From Pseudoalteromonas luteoviolacea (GTDB lineage Bacteria; Pseudomonadota; Gammaproteobacteria; Enterobacterales; Alteromonadaceae): a DNA stretch of 64,000 bases. The DNA lies in contig NZ_JAGJEH010000001.1 in assembly GCF_018100925.1 (NCBI RefSeq), positions 186,001 through 250,000 on the forward strand. The letters run 5' to 3'. A program made the position numbers and the translations under genes. Position 1 is the stretch's first letter. Each line of letters begins with the position of its first letter. Below the pieces are notes generated by a model, which was not told the DNA's origin, did not search any database, and saw only the letters and a program-made list of their open reading frames with translations. This document shows, in pieces, positions 8,625-17,664 of this stretch.

Positions 8625-8950
8625 GTGAAATTTTTTATTCTATCACTAGCTCTGTATTTGATAGTGTCGAGTGCCCAAGAAAAGCAAAGCACAGGCATTA
8701 AAATGTTGGTAGCGCTTGTTTTGAAGAGCCAGCATGGCCTAATAAAAGTATCAACCGACATTTGTGCATGTTTGAGTTAAATACCGTAAATCCTTTCTAT
8801 CCAGAAAATAGGCGCATGGAGGTTATTAAGAACTTTGCTAAGTCACAACACCCGAAGTGTGAAGTATCTGATGGTATTGAAATGATGGACCCAAAGGCGG
8901 ACATTGATCATGCGATGTTTTTGATTTTCTTTCGTATAAGTTGTGTTTAG
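8625..8950 (+). pseudogene. frameshifted small secreted-protein gene
   Basis: GTG 8625 opens a signal-peptide-like start (KFFILSLALYLIVSSAQ). Near 8715 the coding text jumps frame to CFEEPAWPNKSINRHLCMF and runs through ELNTVNPFYPENRRMEVIK to a stop at 8950. The two halves fit one precursor with a cleavable signal peptide. The last residues may also be out of frame. Family unknown. Confidence 0.45.
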
Positions 8951-9170
8951 CACAGCCCTGTTCAAGCAAGAAAAACGAGTTGACTATTATCACGTTTCAC
9001 TATTGAGCTAACACATTTATTGCCTTCTATTAGCGTATTATTTTTCACTTCGACTTGATGATTATATTGCTGCTTTAATTTCCTGCTTTTCCAAACGAAT
9101 GTTGTGTGGAGGTCAGGAAGAACAGCTGCATGTGGTTGCTTTAAAAGTGATTTCACTAAAGCAAAATTAT

Positions 9171-9197
9171 AAGCCCCTTTATAAAGGAAAGGGGCTT
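9171..9197 (-). terminator. hairpin terminator of the CBM2/DUF1552 operon
   Basis: AAGCCCCTTT and AAAGGGGCTT form a perfect 10-base stem with a seven-base loop, 17 bases beyond the stop of the DUF1552 gene, followed on the minus strand by ATAATTTT. Confidence 0.7.
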
Positions 9198-9213
9198 TTA
9201 CGGAGTCCATCCC

Positions 9214-10440
9214 CTAAACAATAATCCCAGGGATCTCCTTGCCAAACCCAAGGTCAACGCCACAGGCTTTAGCTGCCGTATGCAGCACATCATGCTGGTT
9301 GTAACCTGAGCCCATATTACTGACTACACCTCGGTTTATGCGAGCACCGCCACCGGCAATGAGGTATGAACATGGGTTTGCAGAGTGTTTATCTGCGTGT
9401 CCCATATCCGATGTTTCTAGCACTACGGTACTATCCAGTATGCCTGCCGCTTTTAGCTTTTGGATCAAGTACGCACTTAAGCTGCCTAGATGGCTGCGCA
9501 TTTCGGTGTAATAGGGGTAGTTAGGTTGGCCGTTGCTCCCGCCATGTATTGCATTGTGATAGTGGCCTTGGAAGTTCAACTCAGGGATACGGAATTCCGC
9601 TTGGTGGTTACCAAACGCCAGAGATATAGAACTGGTCAAATTGCATTGCAAAGCTGCCACGGCAATATCTGCCTGTAAGCGTGCTTGTTGACTGAATGTA
9701 TCAAAGGTCAAAGGGAATTCAGTATTATCTGGAGCAATACCACAAGACACACCGCCATATAGGTCATCTAAGCGGCGCTGGGTATCGGAAATTGCATCGA
9801 GATGATCATTCATCCTTTGAACTTCATAACCTGCGAGCCTGTTTTTAATCGCATTGGCAGCCGACATGTGCGCATTCATAATAGGCGTTTTACTATTGCT
9901 GCCTTGTGAACTGCCGAACACCATTTTAAAGACGGTGAAAGGGTTCTCTTGGAATGGCAAATGATTACGGTTGTCTTTAGTTAACTGTCCTTGACCATTG
10001 CTGTGAACGCCTAAGTTAAGATAACGAAATGGTAGGTTTGGACCTAACGCATTGCCCATTGTGACGTCATAACTATCACTCCCCCAATTTTGAGCAAGCA
10101 GGATTGGCATTCGGCCATGACCTGCGTTGGAGTGTGACATATTGACCATAAAGTTACATTCGGTTTTGACCGGCTCATAGCCGGCAGACATCACGCCCAG
10201 TTGCATGCTATCGCCGCTTCCCGTAGGGTTCCAAAGTGATGATATCGATCCACCAGGTATATAAATCGAAACCGTCTTATTTGGTAGTCCAGCACTTTGT
10301 GCATCTGCATCTCTTGCATATAGCAAACCTGATACCAATGGAGAAGTGCGGATCAGGGCGGTAGAAATCCCTGATGCCATAAACACTTTTAATAGTCTAC
10401 GGCGCGACATCATCATGTTATTTAAATGTTCATCTTTCAT
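9214..10440 (-). CDS. DUF1552-family exported protein
   Basis: 408 residues. The N-terminus has a twin-arginine-like signal (SRRRLLKVFMASG, then a hydrophobic run to ADAQS), suggesting export. The body matches DUF1552 (PF07586), with VSIYIPGGSISSLWNPTG at the start and a C-terminal sulfatase/alkaline-phosphatase-like ETSDMGHADKHS segment. DUF1552 genes habitually accompany cytochrome-linked DUF1587/1592/1588/1585 genes, as here (29 bases downstream of the fusion gene, same strand). The activity is unproven. It is the last gene of a three-gene operon ending in the hairpin at 9171. Confidence 0.8.
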   Translation of the reverse strand: MKDEHLNNMMMSRRRLLKVFMASGISTALIRTSPLVSGLLYARDADAQSAGLPNKTVSIYIPGGSISSLWNPTGSGDSMQLGVMSAGYEPVKTECNFMVNMSHSNAGHGRMPILLAQNWGSDSYDVTMGNALGPNLPFRYLNLGVHSNGQGQLTKDNRNHLPFQENPFTVFKMVFGSSQGSNSKTPIMNAHMSAANAIKNRLAGYEVQRMNDHLDAISDTQRRLDDLYGGVSCGIAPDNTEFPLTFDTFSQQARLQADIAVAALQCNLTSSISLAFGNHQAEFRIPELNFQGHYHNAIHGGSNGQPNYPYYTEMRSHLGSLSAYLIQKLKAAGILDSTVVLETSDMGHADKHSANPCSYLIAGGGARINRGVVSNMGSGYNQHDVLHTAAKACGVDLGFGKEIPGIIV

Positions 10441-10469
10441 TTTATTAACCTTCTGTATTGTGGCCTACA

Positions 10470-13400
10470 CTATTCATTTCTTGACCAAGCCTTGCGATAA
10501 CGCACAGACTTTAATGAGCCAAATTTCTCTAACATGGCTCTTGGGCTGTTTTGCATCATGGCGTCTTTGAGTGTATCTATTTCGCACATGTAGCCTATTT
10601 GTTCTGTTTCAGATAGGCGCCTATCTTCTTCGCTGGTTGGGTCGACTGAATCGTGACCAACTCCCATAACGTAGCGGAACATTTGCTGTGGTAGGCAGCT
10701 TTGAGCGGAAGATAGATCAGCGATCACTGCACCTAATTGCTTTGTGCCATTAAATGGAATTGACTCACTGACTTCTGCGTATTTCTCAGGCGCGAAAAGG
10801 GTGCCAGACGCATCTATCGTATTACCATTATTATCTGCACTTCTCACTTTGCCCACAGCGTCAAAGTCTTCCATTCCGAATCCCATCGGGTTGATATACT
10901 TTTCGTGACAAGCTGAGCAAGGTTGGCCTTCTGTTAAGCTGTGATACTTAAGTTTGTTCGTGGTTGCAGGGTCTTGCAGCATATCGGACAGTTCAGCCAG
11001 CCTTTGCTCTCGGGCTTCAAAAGTCCCCGCTGGTGGATCGGGTTGATCCTGACACAGCATACGGCGGCGTACGCGCACTGAGCGCAATATCGGGTGTGAC
11101 TCGGCAACTTCAGCCCAGCGGGACATAAATGCACCATTGGCTAATATGCCACCACGCTCTGTGGTATCTACCTTTTGCAACTCGTCACCAGTGACACCCG
11201 CTATATTGTAGTGCTCTGCCAATAACTGATTTACAAACGTGTAGTTAGCGGTATAAAGGGAGCTGAAACTTTCATCAGGCTGGGTCATGATGTATGAAAA
11301 GGTTTCACTCATCTCGGCCTTCATTGCCGGCACCAGTGCAGCAAAACCCGGGTAGAAGTTTTGATCTTTGGTTGCGACTTCTAAATTACCTGTGCCTAAC
11401 CAGCTACCAACAAAGTCCCCAAGTACAGATTTGGAGCTATCAGCAAGACGGTTAGCGTGGGCAATAATATTGGCTTCATCACGCAACTCATCACGTTCAG
11501 CTGCCTGCCAAAGTTGTTGATCTGGCGTTGAACCAGTGAATGTATAAGATAAGAAGGTCGCCATTTCCCATGAAGTAAGCTCGAAAGCATCCGCATCTAG
11601 CTCTGAGTTATCGGGGTTTGGCTCACCTAGTTCGTGTCGATAGATGAATTGTGGTGAGGAGAGTAGTCCTTCCAAAGCGAGCTTCATGCCAGCTTCAACA
11701 TCTCCGCTGTGGAAAAATCCAGTGGCTATCATTTTGTAATTTTGTGACTCATCTTGCGTTAATGGACGGCGGAAGATTTGAGGTGCAAGCTCGTCAACCA
11801 GACTGTTGGCACAGTCTTCATTAATTGCTGAACAGCTTAATGCGGGTGAGAAATTATTCTCAGCCACCCATTCTGATAGCTCTTCAGCCACTAATAAGTA
11901 ATTACTGTAGTTGGATGGTTGCACACTGGCATGGGTATTGTTGATGAAAAAGCCGACTTGAGAATCTGGGGATAAACCATCAGACACAGTAAAGTCTACA
12001 CCTAGCAAGTCCTCGACCGTATTTTGGTACTCAGTTTGCGTTAGTATCTTCAGCTGTCTTGCCCCATATGCCACAGGTGCAACGCCTACATCACAAGTCA
12101 AAGGTGCTGGCCAAAGTGTTTGTAGATACGCAGCGATATCTGCTGCACATTGCTCATCACACGCACTAGGTGTGCCATAAGGCATAGTGGTGACAATGGT
12201 ATCAATCATGGTTTGTATATCTCGCTCAGTATCAAGGGCTGGGAATGAGCCCAAGCCACCAGCTTCTGAGCCGTGACAACCTGCACACCCTGATTGATAT
12301 AGTTGCATGCCTCGGGCAACGGGATCGGTTTGGGTGACAACCACACGCTCGATATTACTTGGCTCTGAAGGTACTGAGTTGTTGAGTGCAATGACTTTGT
12401 AATCAAACTCGCCAGACTCAGGTAAACCGGATTCGAAAAAGTTTGAGTTAGATGCCAGCTCGGCAGCGGTTTGCCAGCGGCCATCAAGACTTTTAAAACG
12501 AACCAGATAATCGGTCTCGTTATTGCTGTTGTCGCGCCAATTCAATTGCGCTTTGCCATCGATTGATAGCACACTTGCATTGAGCTCTGTGGGAGCCGCT
12601 GGCTTTTCTGCCATTGCAACAGGTTGAAAGCTATCTTGCTCGGCAGACAAATAAGTGAGGTTGAAGTAGACAGGTACAGATTCACCAATGCTGGAGAGGT
12701 TAGCGACAACACGTAAAGCTTCTATACCGTAATCCATTTCAAAACTTTTACTGTCGATAATCATGGGTGAAAGCGTGCTGATATTGACCTTGCCAGTAGC
12801 AAGTTTGACAACCAACACATCAAGACTTATCTGTTGATTAACCCCATGTAAGCTCATTTCACCAGTCACATTTTGAATAACTGGCTGGCCAATTTCTAAA
12901 TTACTTAACAATGCATTGTCTATTTGAGCACTGAAGTAAGCGACGGGCAGTAAATCTGTCTCAAAGAGTAAGTCTAAAATTCGACTGTTTCTGATATCCA
13001 CACCAGTCGAAATGGTACTTAGATCAACGGCCAGCTTTACTTTACCATCGGCGTCGATACTGCCAGACAGCGCTGGAGAGTCATCATTTTGCGTAACGAA
13101 TTGATTGAGCTCTGCAACGTGATCTTTTTTAATTGATACATAGCTCAGTAAAGAGGCTGTGCCATCGAGTTGCCATAAACCCGTTTCTGTCACATCATCG
13201 GGTGGTGTTGGAGGTTCTGAGTTTGTGCAAATATCGCCACTTAAAGTCAGGGTCACAATATCGGTTAAACCATTTTTATTGGCGACAAAACCCAAGCCAA
13301 ATGACTGATTGGCATGTACCGTATGGCCTTGCGACGTAATGGTACAACCTGTGTTATTGCAGTCGAAATTACCATTCCAGCTATTTTGCAGCGACACACC

Positions 13401-13640
13401 TTGATTCCACGTGAGCTCGAGAGACCAATCATTAACGTTTTGATCTGACTGATTTTCAATGACGATCTCAGTTTTAAAGCCATTGTTCCAATTGTCTGGA
13501 ATAGTGAAAGAGCATTGTGCTGCGTGAACAAAAGAGGCACTGGTGAGTAGACTGACACAAGCAGCGAACTTAGCAATTTTAGGCGTGCTAAGCCAAGCAT
13601 CAGTCAGGGTAAAAAAGTGTGTTAAATTATTGCGTTTCAT
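10470..13640 (-). CDS. secreted CBM2 / YceI-like / cytochrome c / DUF1587-1595-1592-1588-1585 fusion
   Basis: 1056 residues. Order: signal peptide to about residue 41; family 2 carbohydrate-binding module (42-140, with the WNNGF and WNGN tryptophans); YceI-like beta-barrel (about 155-335); fibronectin type III-like domain (345-440); a cytochrome c domain with C452-A-G-C-H; then the planctomycete-type block DUF1587 (LKILTQTEYQNTVEDLLGVDF), DUF1595, DUF1592, DUF1588 with a second heme motif C908-S-A-C-H and GFGMEDFD, and DUF1585. YceI-like domains bind isoprenoid quinones, so quinone, heme and polysaccharide binding are combined in one chain. Twelve bases separate it from the upstream gene. A role feeding electrons to oxidative polysaccharide attack is inferred. 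Confidence 0.85.
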   Translation of the reverse strand: MKRNNLTHFFTLTDAWLSTPKIAKFAACVSLLTSASFVHAAQCSFTIPDNWNNGFKTEIVIENQSDQNVNDWSLELTWNQGVSLQNSWNGNFDCNNTGCTITSQGHTVHANQSFGLGFVANKNGLTDIVTLTLSGDICTNSEPPTPPDDVTETGLWQLDGTASLLSYVSIKKDHVAELNQFVTQNDDSPALSGSIDADGKVKLAVDLSTISTGVDIRNSRILDLLFETDLLPVAYFSAQIDNALLSNLEIGQPVIQNVTGEMSLHGVNQQISLDVLVVKLATGKVNISTLSPMIIDSKSFEMDYGIEALRVVANLSSIGESVPVYFNLTYLSAEQDSFQPVAMAEKPAAPTELNASVLSIDGKAQLNWRDNSNNETDYLVRFKSLDGRWQTAAELASNSNFFESGLPESGEFDYKVIALNNSVPSEPSNIERVVVTQTDPVARGMQLYQSGCAGCHGSEAGGLGSFPALDTERDIQTMIDTIVTTMPYGTPSACDEQCAADIAAYLQTLWPAPLTCDVGVAPVAYGARQLKILTQTEYQNTVEDLLGVDFTVSDGLSPDSQVGFFINNTHASVQPSNYSNYLLVAEELSEWVAENNFSPALSCSAINEDCANSLVDELAPQIFRRPLTQDESQNYKMIATGFFHSGDVEAGMKLALEGLLSSPQFIYRHELGEPNPDNSELDADAFELTSWEMATFLSYTFTGSTPDQQLWQAAERDELRDEANIIAHANRLADSSKSVLGDFVGSWLGTGNLEVATKDQNFYPGFAALVPAMKAEMSETFSYIMTQPDESFSSLYTANYTFVNQLLAEHYNIAGVTGDELQKVDTTERGGILANGAFMSRWAEVAESHPILRSVRVRRRMLCQDQPDPPAGTFEAREQRLAELSDMLQDPATTNKLKYHSLTEGQPCSACHEKYINPMGFGMEDFDAVGKVRSADNNGNTIDASGTLFAPEKYAEVSESIPFNGTKQLGAVIADLSSAQSCLPQQMFRYVMGVGHDSVDPTSEEDRRLSETEQIGYMCEIDTLKDAMMQNSPRAMLEKFGSLKSVRYRKAWSRNE

Positions 13641-13652
13641 CTTCTTTCCCTC

Positions 13653-15473
13653 CTATTGCTGTGCTTCAAAAATGAGATTAAAGCTCACGGGCACTGCATA
13701 ACTGATCACAGACAAACTCGCCAGTGTTTTAAGCGTTTCAATGCCTGGCTCCAAGCCAAAGTTTGTTGCGTCTAATACGATTGGTGTTAGGCTTTGCACC
13801 AAAATTTTATTATTCGCAAGACGTCGGGTTACAACTTCGGCGTTTACTTCTTTTATAACGCCTGTGAGGTTGAGTGTGGCTGAGATGGATTGCTTTTCAG
13901 TGCTACCAATGGGGAGTGCAACTAACGCTGCATAGTCAATGGAGAGCAGGGCTTCGGCGGTTGGGAATGACTCGGTATCGAATAAAAATTCTTTCATTCT
14001 GCCATCACGGGTATCGTTATTGGTATCAACACTGGTCAAATCAATAGATAACCTTGCTATCCCCTCAGGTGTAATACTGCCGCTGATATTGTGAAACGTG
14101 TGTGACTCAACGAGGTGCTGTTTTTTAGTCGAGACAAAATAAAGCTGGGAGCTTTGAGGGCTTAATACAAATGGCCCGCTTACAGGTGGAGCCTCAGGCT
14201 TTGATACTTGAATACTAATAGGGTCACTCACCGTGCTTATTACCCCGTCGTTGACCATCAGCGTGACAGAAAATACACCTTCTTCTTCAAAAATATAAGT
14301 AGGGTTTGGCTCGCTTGAAGTATGTCCGTTGCCAAAGTCCCAGCTATAAGTAAGGGTGTCACCGTCTAAGTCTGAGGATTCACTGCTATCAAAGGCCACC
14401 GATAATGGGTATTCACCTGATGTGGTAGAGGCTGAAGCAACTGCTAATGGTGCGTGATTAATATCACCGTCTAATGAGCATAAACCGCCAAGAGAAGGAA
14501 TTGCTGGAGTGTCATTTTCTTGTGCTTTTTGGGCATTGAAGCCAAAATTTAAACTCTGACCAGGGTTTATTGTGCCATTGTAATTTTCATTAATGATTTC
14601 ATAAGGGTTATTTCCACTGTGGCGACCATGCCAAACCCCTGTCAACTTGGTGTTATCTGAAAAAGCCATGAGTACTTTCCAGTTTGAAATGGCAACCGCT
14701 TCAGTATTGGTGATAGTGACTTTGCCACGAAAGCCTGAGATCCACTCTTGTTCAACTTCAAAAGTACATTGCGCCGACTCTGGCTGAGGGTCACTAATCG
14801 TGACCTGTATTGGGGCAGCAGGGTAGTCATTTGTACCATCATTGATGGTTAAGGAAACTGAATAAGATCCTGCTTGCTCAAAGATATGCTGCGGGTTAAT
14901 GTCATTTGAGTCGTGCCCATCACCAAAATCCCAGCGATAACTCACATTATCTGACGGTAAATTTGTCGCTTCGCTGGTAAAGTTGATTGTTGCGGGGGCT
15001 GTGCCTTGATTTTCAGACGCTGACACTACAACCTTAACGTCATCATTTTGTGAGCTTCCCTCACAAATACCAAATAACCTTGGTGTAGTAGCGTCCTGTC
15101 CATCACTTTTTTTGACGTTAAAGCCAAACGACTTGGACGAGCTTGGATTGATAGTATTATTCCAGCTCAGGTTTTTGAATTGATATGGGCTGTTACCACT
15201 CAGTTGAGCTCGCCAAGCATTATTGATTGACTCACCGTGATTAAATTCCAACCCTACTTCCCAGCCATTGATGGCGGAGTCAGTATTGTTATATACGGTA
15301 ATTTCGGCGGTATAGCCACTTTGCCACTCATTTTTAACCTTGAACTCGCATTGCGCAGCCAAGCCGTGTGTGGGATGTCCCAAAACCATTAAGCAGAGAC
15401 CGATTTTTAAAAATCGGCGATGCTTGCTATTGTATCTATGTTGTCTCATGAAAATTCCCCGAAACATTGCCAT
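13653..15473 (-). CDS. secreted protein with two CBM2, two PKD and a YceI-like domain
   Basis: 606 residues and first gene of the operon. After a long signal region (cleavage near residue 40, GLAAQ) come CBM2 (about 41-135), PKD (145-230, RWDFGDGHDSND), CBM2 (235-330), PKD (340-425, SWDFGNGHTS) and a C-terminal YceI-like domain (about 435-606) related to that of the downstream fusion. No glycoside hydrolase domain is present. The layout recalls the secreted redox proteins Cbp2D/Cbp2E of Cellvibrio japonicus (CBM2 plus YceI-like modules) linked to cellulose oxidation. The substrate polysaccharide cannot be told; CBM2 modules bind cellulose or chitin. Confidence 0.85.
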   Translation of the reverse strand: MAMFRGIFMRQHRYNSKHRRFLKIGLCLMVLGHPTHGLAAQCEFKVKNEWQSGYTAEITVYNNTDSAINGWEVGLEFNHGESINNAWRAQLSGNSPYQFKNLSWNNTINPSSSKSFGFNVKKSDGQDATTPRLFGICEGSSQNDDVKVVVSASENQGTAPATINFTSEATNLPSDNVSYRWDFGDGHDSNDINPQHIFEQAGSYSVSLTINDGTNDYPAAPIQVTISDPQPESAQCTFEVEQEWISGFRGKVTITNTEAVAISNWKVLMAFSDNTKLTGVWHGRHSGNNPYEIINENYNGTINPGQSLNFGFNAQKAQENDTPAIPSLGGLCSLDGDINHAPLAVASASTTSGEYPLSVAFDSSESSDLDGDTLTYSWDFGNGHTSSEPNPTYIFEEEGVFSVTLMVNDGVISTVSDPISIQVSKPEAPPVSGPFVLSPQSSQLYFVSTKKQHLVESHTFHNISGSITPEGIARLSIDLTSVDTNNDTRDGRMKEFLFDTESFPTAEALLSIDYAALVALPIGSTEKQSISATLNLTGVIKEVNAEVVTRRLANNKILVQSLTPIVLDATNFGLEPGIETLKTLASLSVISYAVPVSFNLIFEAQQ

Positions 15474-16290
15474 TTGACATGTTATTCCTTGCTGCTCATC
15501 GCTGAATAAGCGAACGACCAGATCTCACAGGCGTCAATAGCTAGCGCAATAATCAGGTATAGTGAAAAACCATGGACTGGGGGTATGACATGATATGTCA
15601 TAGGCGTGAATACCGATCGGCTACGCAACGCGCATACGAGCCAAAAGTATGCACATTGTCAGCAATATAAGCGTTGGCATTCAGCAACCCCGCTATCTTA
15701 GTTTTCACCTTAGACCGGAAGCTTTGCGTCCCTTTCTTTCAAAAGGTTTGCTATTTTAAGCCTGTTAAAGCAAGTTAGCTTAAAAGCACAATAACCGCAA
15801 AGCCCCAACAGCAACTTTCACAGTATTTGCACATTTCACCTCATAATGCTCTATAAAGCCATACAAAATGCTCAGACTTTCCTTGAGAAATTTATATAAA
15901 TTAACGACTTGCTTTTAAGTGGCAATATGGTGGCAGAATTTTAAATAAGGGCACTATTTTTGCTGGTATACAAATAGTGTCGGTGAATTCAGTAGCGGCA
16001 AAAGTGAATTAGAACCTTCCATAAAAAGGAGTAAAGCTGTTAATTAGCCATAATCAGCTTTGTGCATATCTCTTTATAGATATTACCTGACACATCTTCA
16101 AAATTTAGCCAATGTAGACCGCGAAAGATGGGTTTCAGGGAGGTTTATTGCAGCAGAATTTACATGGGTGAAGTTAACGTAAAATCATACGTTGATTAAT
16201 GCCTTTGCTTAAAATTGAACGAATGCTAGTGAAGTGTCGATATATGTCGTGATATGATTTTTATATCGTTCCAAGTGTATGAGAAGTTAA
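15474..16290. other. divergent promoter region
   Basis: About 800 bases between the minus-strand CBM2 operon and the plus-strand nucleoside hydrolase. The perfect palindrome at 15584-15602 is the only clear element. No further gene is visible; the region is AT-rich with several TATAAT-like hexamers that I cannot rank. Confidence 0.5.
15584..15602. promoter_or_regulatory. operator-like palindrome upstream of the CBM2 operon
   Basis: TATGACAT-GAT-ATGTCATA: perfect eight-base arms with a three-base spacer, 111 bases before the first gene of the minus-strand operon. Size and symmetry suit a dimeric helix-turn-helix regulator. The regulator is not identified. Confidence 0.45.
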
Positions 16291-17247
16291 ATGAAAAAAA
16301 TAATATTTGATACGGATCCTGGAATTGACGACGCGATGGCGCTACTGCTAGCACATGCTTGTCAAGATATTGAAGTGGTCGGTATTACGACCACTTTTGG
16401 CAATGCAAGTATAGAAAACACTACGCGTAATGCGCTTTATTTAAAGCAAAAATTTGGTATGCATGCTGAGGTCGCTAAGGGAGTAAATACACCACTCGAT
16501 CAAGTGAAAACAGAGCCTGCAACCCTTGTTCATGGTGATAATGGCTTAGGCAATATTGAATTACCTGATCAAATCAATACACCTCTATCTCCACTCATTG
16601 CACATGATTACATTGTTGAAACACTAAAAAAGCAACCGGGAGAAATTACGTTAGTTGCGGTAGGTAGACTTACAAATTTAGCGCTGGCAATTGAAAAAGC
16701 TCCTGAAATCGGCAAGTTAGTAAAAGAAGTCATCATTATGGGTGGGGCTTTTGGACATAACGGTCATACGGGTAATCTGACACCGTTTGCCGAAGCGAAT
16801 GTGTACGGAGATCCGCTTGCCGCAGATATTGTTATCAATGCAGATTGGCCTGTCACCATTGTTGGGTTAGATGTTACGCAGCAAACCCAGATGTCAAATG
16901 CGTATTTAGAGAAAGTAAGGACGCACAGCGAAAAGTACGGTCAGTTTATTTATGACATTACACGTTTTTATGCAAAGTTTTACAATGATGACCTTGGTTT
17001 AGATGGATTTTATGTACATGACTCTTCAGCAATCATGTATTTGGTCTCACCTGAAATTTTTACAACAAAGCAAGGGCACATACGAGTCATAACCGAAGGG
17101 CCAGCAAAAGGACATACTTTATTTAAAGGTTCAAATAGAGTTTTTCCAATTGATGAATGGGCTACAGCACCAAAACAAACCATAGCAATCAATGTGGAGC
17201 CCCAAACATTTAATCAGCGTTACTTCGATATCATTTGTGGCAATTAA
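16291..17247 (+). CDS. inosine-uridine-preferring nucleoside hydrolase
   Basis: 318 residues, the family's usual length. The N-terminus has the calcium-binding signature IIFDTDPGIDDAMAL; VHGDNGLG follows near residue 85 and the DGFYVHDSSA segment carries the late catalytic His and Asp. It cleaves the N-glycosidic bond of ribonucleosides for base salvage. No signal peptide, so cytoplasmic. It is monocistronic, with a hairpin downstream at 17377. Substrate preference (purine or pyrimidine) cannot be decided. Confidence 0.9.
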   Translation: MKKIIFDTDPGIDDAMALLLAHACQDIEVVGITTTFGNASIENTTRNALYLKQKFGMHAEVAKGVNTPLDQVKTEPATLVHGDNGLGNIELPDQINTPLSPLIAHDYIVETLKKQPGEITLVAVGRLTNLALAIEKAPEIGKLVKEVIIMGGAFGHNGHTGNLTPFAEANVYGDPLAADIVINADWPVTIVGLDVTQQTQMSNAYLEKVRTHSEKYGQFIYDITRFYAKFYNDDLGLDGFYVHDSSAIMYLVSPEIFTTKQGHIRVITEGPAKGHTLFKGSNRVFPIDEWATAPKQTIAINVEPQTFNQRYFDIICGN

Positions 17248-17376
17248 ACTAGTTAGTCAGGCTGAGGAAATGTTGGTTTTGGGTGGTTCATTGAGTTTAC
17301 AAAACTTGATAGAACATAAAATGCTCTAACTTAGCGTGCTAAACGCAAGGTAGATACTATTTAGCAGTGTGAGTCA

Positions 17377-17410
17377 TAACAAGAAGGCCTTTGTATCGGT
17401 CTTCTTGTTA
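17377..17410. terminator. hairpin downstream of the nucleoside hydrolase gene
   Basis: TAACAAGAAG pairs perfectly with CTTCTTGTTA around a 14-base loop. There is no long U-tract, so it may be a terminator or an RNA-stabilising stem. Confidence 0.45.
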
Positions 17411-17586
17411 CTGAGTTAGCCTAGCGGGTGATGTTTATCGTGAATCCGCCAGACGGGAAACTGGGATGTCCTTTGTTCCCATTAACGATAGCTATTTCGA
17501 CGCGGTCAGCATAAATTCCGCGAATATCTAGGAGGCACAAACGCGTCAATTTCCTCACCTAGGATACACCTTTAAATTTACATAAT

Positions 17587-17613
17587 AGCCCCAGTGAAAC
17601 TCCGGGGCTTTTT
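17587..17613. terminator. rho-independent terminator between convergent genes
   Basis: AGCCCC / GGGGCT stem extended by AGT / ACT, followed on the plus strand by CTTTTTAAATTT. It can serve the nucleoside hydrolase and, less well, the convergent peptidase gene. Confidence 0.6.
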
Positions 17614-17664
17614 AAATTTAGTTGTAACGCGCTTTGAGATTTGTTTAATTAAAATCTGCAAAAG

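Noticed and set aside
8962..9210. An 82-residue minus-strand open frame
   Set aside because: It runs through the operon terminator hairpin and lacks a ribosome binding site and family resemblance.
12206..12487. A 93-residue minus-strand frame
   Set aside because: Lies fully inside the CBM2/cytochrome fusion gene in another frame.
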